From contig JAUYSN010000470.1 in the NCBI GenBank assembly GCA_030696235.1, forward strand, positions 1 through 8,580: a stretch of DNA of 8,580 nucleotides. The letters run 5' to 3'. This DNA is from Sulfuricella sp. (GTDB taxonomy: Bacteria > Pseudomonadota > Gammaproteobacteria > Burkholderiales > Sulfuricellaceae). Positions 7,192 through 8,580 of the stretch are shown piece after piece; positions within the stretch are counted from its first letter, which is position 1; the number at the start of each line of letters is the position of its first letter. The notes under the pieces were generated by a model, which made no database searches, was not told the origin of the DNA, and saw only the letters and a program-made list of their open reading frames with translations. Both the position numbers and the translations under genes were made by a program.

Positions 7192-7761
7192 TTATCCCTC
7201 TTCAAGCAATGTCTCGACCTGTCTGGCATGCGCGCGCGCATTTTTTTCGGCATGGCCGCGCGGAATTTGGCGTATGTCCTCCGCGGCAAAAACCGTAACA
7301 TTAATTTCTGCGGGGCCATCCAGCAAGGTAAAGACCGGGAAGGCGCGCTCTTCACCCCCGAAATGGAGATGTTTTTCGCCGCTTTTATAGGACACCTGCC
7401 TGGCCAGTAGGAACAATTCCACCTCCTTGGCGCTATCCGTGAACAACTGCAGGTTAATGTCCGAGTGGCGGGTCGCCGTGCCATTCAAAACCGAACCGGC
7501 AAGATAAGGATGGAACGGCTCCAGCAGGCGCATCGCCTCCAAGGCCTGCTGCCGCAGCTGACGCAAACGCACACTTTGCTCATCCCGCTGGTAAAGCGCC
7601 TGATAATCCCTTAGGGCCCGCTCCACTTCGTCATTATCCGGCAGGTTGTGGGTGTCCGGCGCACCTATCTGGCGAGCGGCCTTGCGCTTGGCCGAGGTGT
7701 AATCCTGAAGACCGTCCTCCGCAATGATGCGAGCCGCCTGGTGCGCGATTCGCTCGCGCAT
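7192..7761 (-). CDS. Uncharacterised nucleotidyltransferase-fold protein
   Basis: This 189-residue, probably cytoplasmic protein has a helical, charged N-terminal half (residues 1-80) with no signal peptide. A segment resembling the nucleotidyltransferase (pol beta-like) active-site strand follows: LAGSVLNGTATRHSDINLQLF, with Gly89-Ser90 and Asp101-Ile102-Asn103. The family pattern is GS followed by DxD; here the second Asp is Asn. A later strand, AEINVTVF (residues 151-158), could hold the third acidic position (Glu152). Activity is therefore uncertain. I believe close homologues exist in betaproteobacteria under inconsistent names, but I cannot verify this. It starts 32 bases after the stop of the PBP1A gene on the same strand, so the two are probably cotranscribed. 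The ATG lacks a good ribosome-binding site; a GGGAGAGAG stretch is too far upstream (about 20 bases). It converges on hemB. Substrate and role are unknown. Confidence 0.75.
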   Translation of the reverse strand: MRERIAHQAARIIAEDGLQDYTSAKRKAARQIGAPDTHNLPDNDEVERALRDYQALYQRDEQSVRLRQLRQQALEAMRLLEPFHPYLAGSVLNGTATRHSDINLQLFTDSAKEVELFLLARQVSYKSGEKHLHFGGEERAFPVFTLLDGPAEINVTVFAAEDIRQIPRGHAEKNARAHARQVETLLEEG

Positions 7762-7793
7762 TCGGAGATTCGCTGCTTTTTCTCTCTCCCGAT

Positions 7794-8580
7794 TCAGAAC
7801 AATTGATCCTTGACCTCTTCCGCGGACTTGCCGCCACCGCCAAAGAGGCCTTCGAGGAAGCCGGACTGCTCGGCTGGAATATTTTCCTGATAAAAATATT
7901 CCAGAATTCCTTCGCTCCCATCGGGAACACGGCGTCCGCTTTGCGGGTCGATCTTGACTGTCGCGACACCTTCCGGCACTACCAGATCTGCTTCCGGCAC
8001 GCCTTTCAGCGCCTTGCCCATATAACCCATCCAGATCGGCAATGCAGCCTGCGCACCTGTTTCTGCTCCGCCCATGGAACGAGGCTGATCAAAGCCGATC
8101 CAGGCAATCGCCACCAACCCCGGGTTGAAACCCGTGAACCAGGCATCCACCTGATCATTGGTGGTTCCGGTCTTTCCGGCGAGATCCTGACGTTTCAGTT
8201 GCATGGCACGCGCACCGGTACCAAAACGTACCACGTCGCGCATGATGGAAGTCATGATAAAAGCATTACGCGCATCGATCGCGCGCTCGGCATCATCACC
8301 AGCACGCTTGGGTTTGGCCTGCACCAGCAGAGTACCGCGCGCATCGACAATCCGGTCGATCAAATAAGGCTGCGTACGGTAGCCCCCGTTGGCAAACACC
8401 GAGTAAGCAGCAGCCATTTGCATAGGAGTTACCGATCCCGCACCCAGCGCCATAGTCAGGTAGGGCGGGTGCTTTTCAGTCGAAAAGCCGAAACGGGCGA
8501 TGTAATCCTGGGCATACGACGGGCCGATAGACTGCAATACACGGATAGAAACCAGGTTCTTCGACTTGGTCAGGGCGGTG
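7794..8580 (-). CDS. mrcA: Penicillin-binding protein 1A, C-terminal part (cut by the window edge)
   Basis: About 261 residues of the C-terminal transpeptidase domain of a class A penicillin-binding protein are visible; the rest lies beyond the right edge. Such proteins are inner-membrane enzymes that polymerise glycan strands and cross-link peptidoglycan in the periplasm. The second catalytic motif SxN appears as SKN in ALTKSKNLVSIRVLQSIG at the very start of the visible part. The third, KTG, appears as KTGTTNDQVDAWFTG about 130 residues later, followed by the family's WIGFDQPRSMG segment. The catalytic Ser motif and the glycosyltransferase domain are outside the window. The reading frame is open to the edge, so a TTG at 8537 is an internal Leu codon and not a start. 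The C-terminus (DPQSGRRVPDGSEGILEYF and a Gly-rich tail) is normal for PBP1A. A small nucleotidyltransferase-like gene follows after 32 bases. Confidence 0.93.
   Translation of the reverse strand, partial: TALTKSKNLVSIRVLQSIGPSYAQDYIARFGFSTEKHPPYLTMALGAGSVTPMQMAAAYSVFANGGYRTQPYLIDRIVDARGTLLVQAKPKRAGDDAERAIDARNAFIMTSIMRDVVRFGTGARAMQLKRQDLAGKTGTTNDQVDAWFTGFNPGLVAIAWIGFDQPRSMGGAETGAQAALPIWMGYMGKALKGVPEADLVVPEGVATVKIDPQSGRRVPDGSEGILEYFYQENIPAEQSGFLEGLFGGGGKSAEEVKDQLF

Noticed and set aside
7669..7761. TetR-like helix-turn-helix at the N-terminus of the nucleotidyltransferase-like protein (residues 1-31, opening MRERIAHQAARIIAEDG).
   Set aside because: Only the first helix resembles TetR; the following residues (DYTSAKRKAARQIG) do not give a convincing recognition helix, and the rest of the protein is not TetR-like.

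Overview
This window looks like chromosomal DNA of a betaproteobacterium, probably near the Nitrosomonadales/Gallionellales. Five observations point there: moderately high GC; a System II (ResB/CcsA-type) cytochrome c maturation pair set among c-type cytochrome genes; diheme cytochrome c4 divergent from engB; engB followed by hemB; and a PBP1A gene nearby. The taxonomic placement is an inference from gene content and protein style, not from a database match. I see no insertion sequence, phage gene, tRNA, rRNA or CRISPR array.

Positions 1-5082 are a block on the minus strand devoted to c-type cytochromes. Read in the direction of transcription it runs: a diheme cytochrome c4 (5082-4462), a rho-independent terminator (4433-4407), resB (4389-2329), ccsB (2326-1181, two bases after resB), a second diheme cytochrome c4 with a GTG start (1022-390), and the 5' part of a third, probably related, c-type cytochrome (270 to beyond the left edge). 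ResB and CcsB together make the membrane complex that carries heme across the membrane and attaches it to CXXCH motifs. The maturation machinery therefore sits between genes for its own likely substrates. The second c4 has an apparent anaerobiosis-type promoter: an FNR-like box (1149-1162) centred exactly 41.5 bases before the start point predicted from a TAAAAT -10 box.

Positions 5178-7124 run on the plus strand: engB (GTPase for 50S ribosome assembly) and hemB (porphobilinogen synthase, an early step of heme synthesis). The 303 bases between them are the least ordinary part of the window. They hold a run of stem-loops at 5843-5963 that reads best as a small RNA on the minus strand. It ends in a strong terminator with eight U residues, and most of its loops expose C/U-rich, anti-Shine-Dalgarno-like sequence. 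Next to it, in the hemB leader, is a CTCTCTCC/GGAGAGAG palindromic repeat with two competing 5' arms.

Positions 7105-8580 hold a heptad-repeat hairpin that overlaps the hemB stop codon. Two convergent minus-strand genes follow: a small nucleotidyltransferase-fold protein with an altered catalytic motif, and the C-terminal part of penicillin-binding protein 1A, cut by the right edge.

Heme supply (hemB), heme delivery and attachment (resB/ccsB) and heme acceptors (three cytochromes) lie within about 7 kb. The genes are in separate transcription units, so shared regulation is only suggested.
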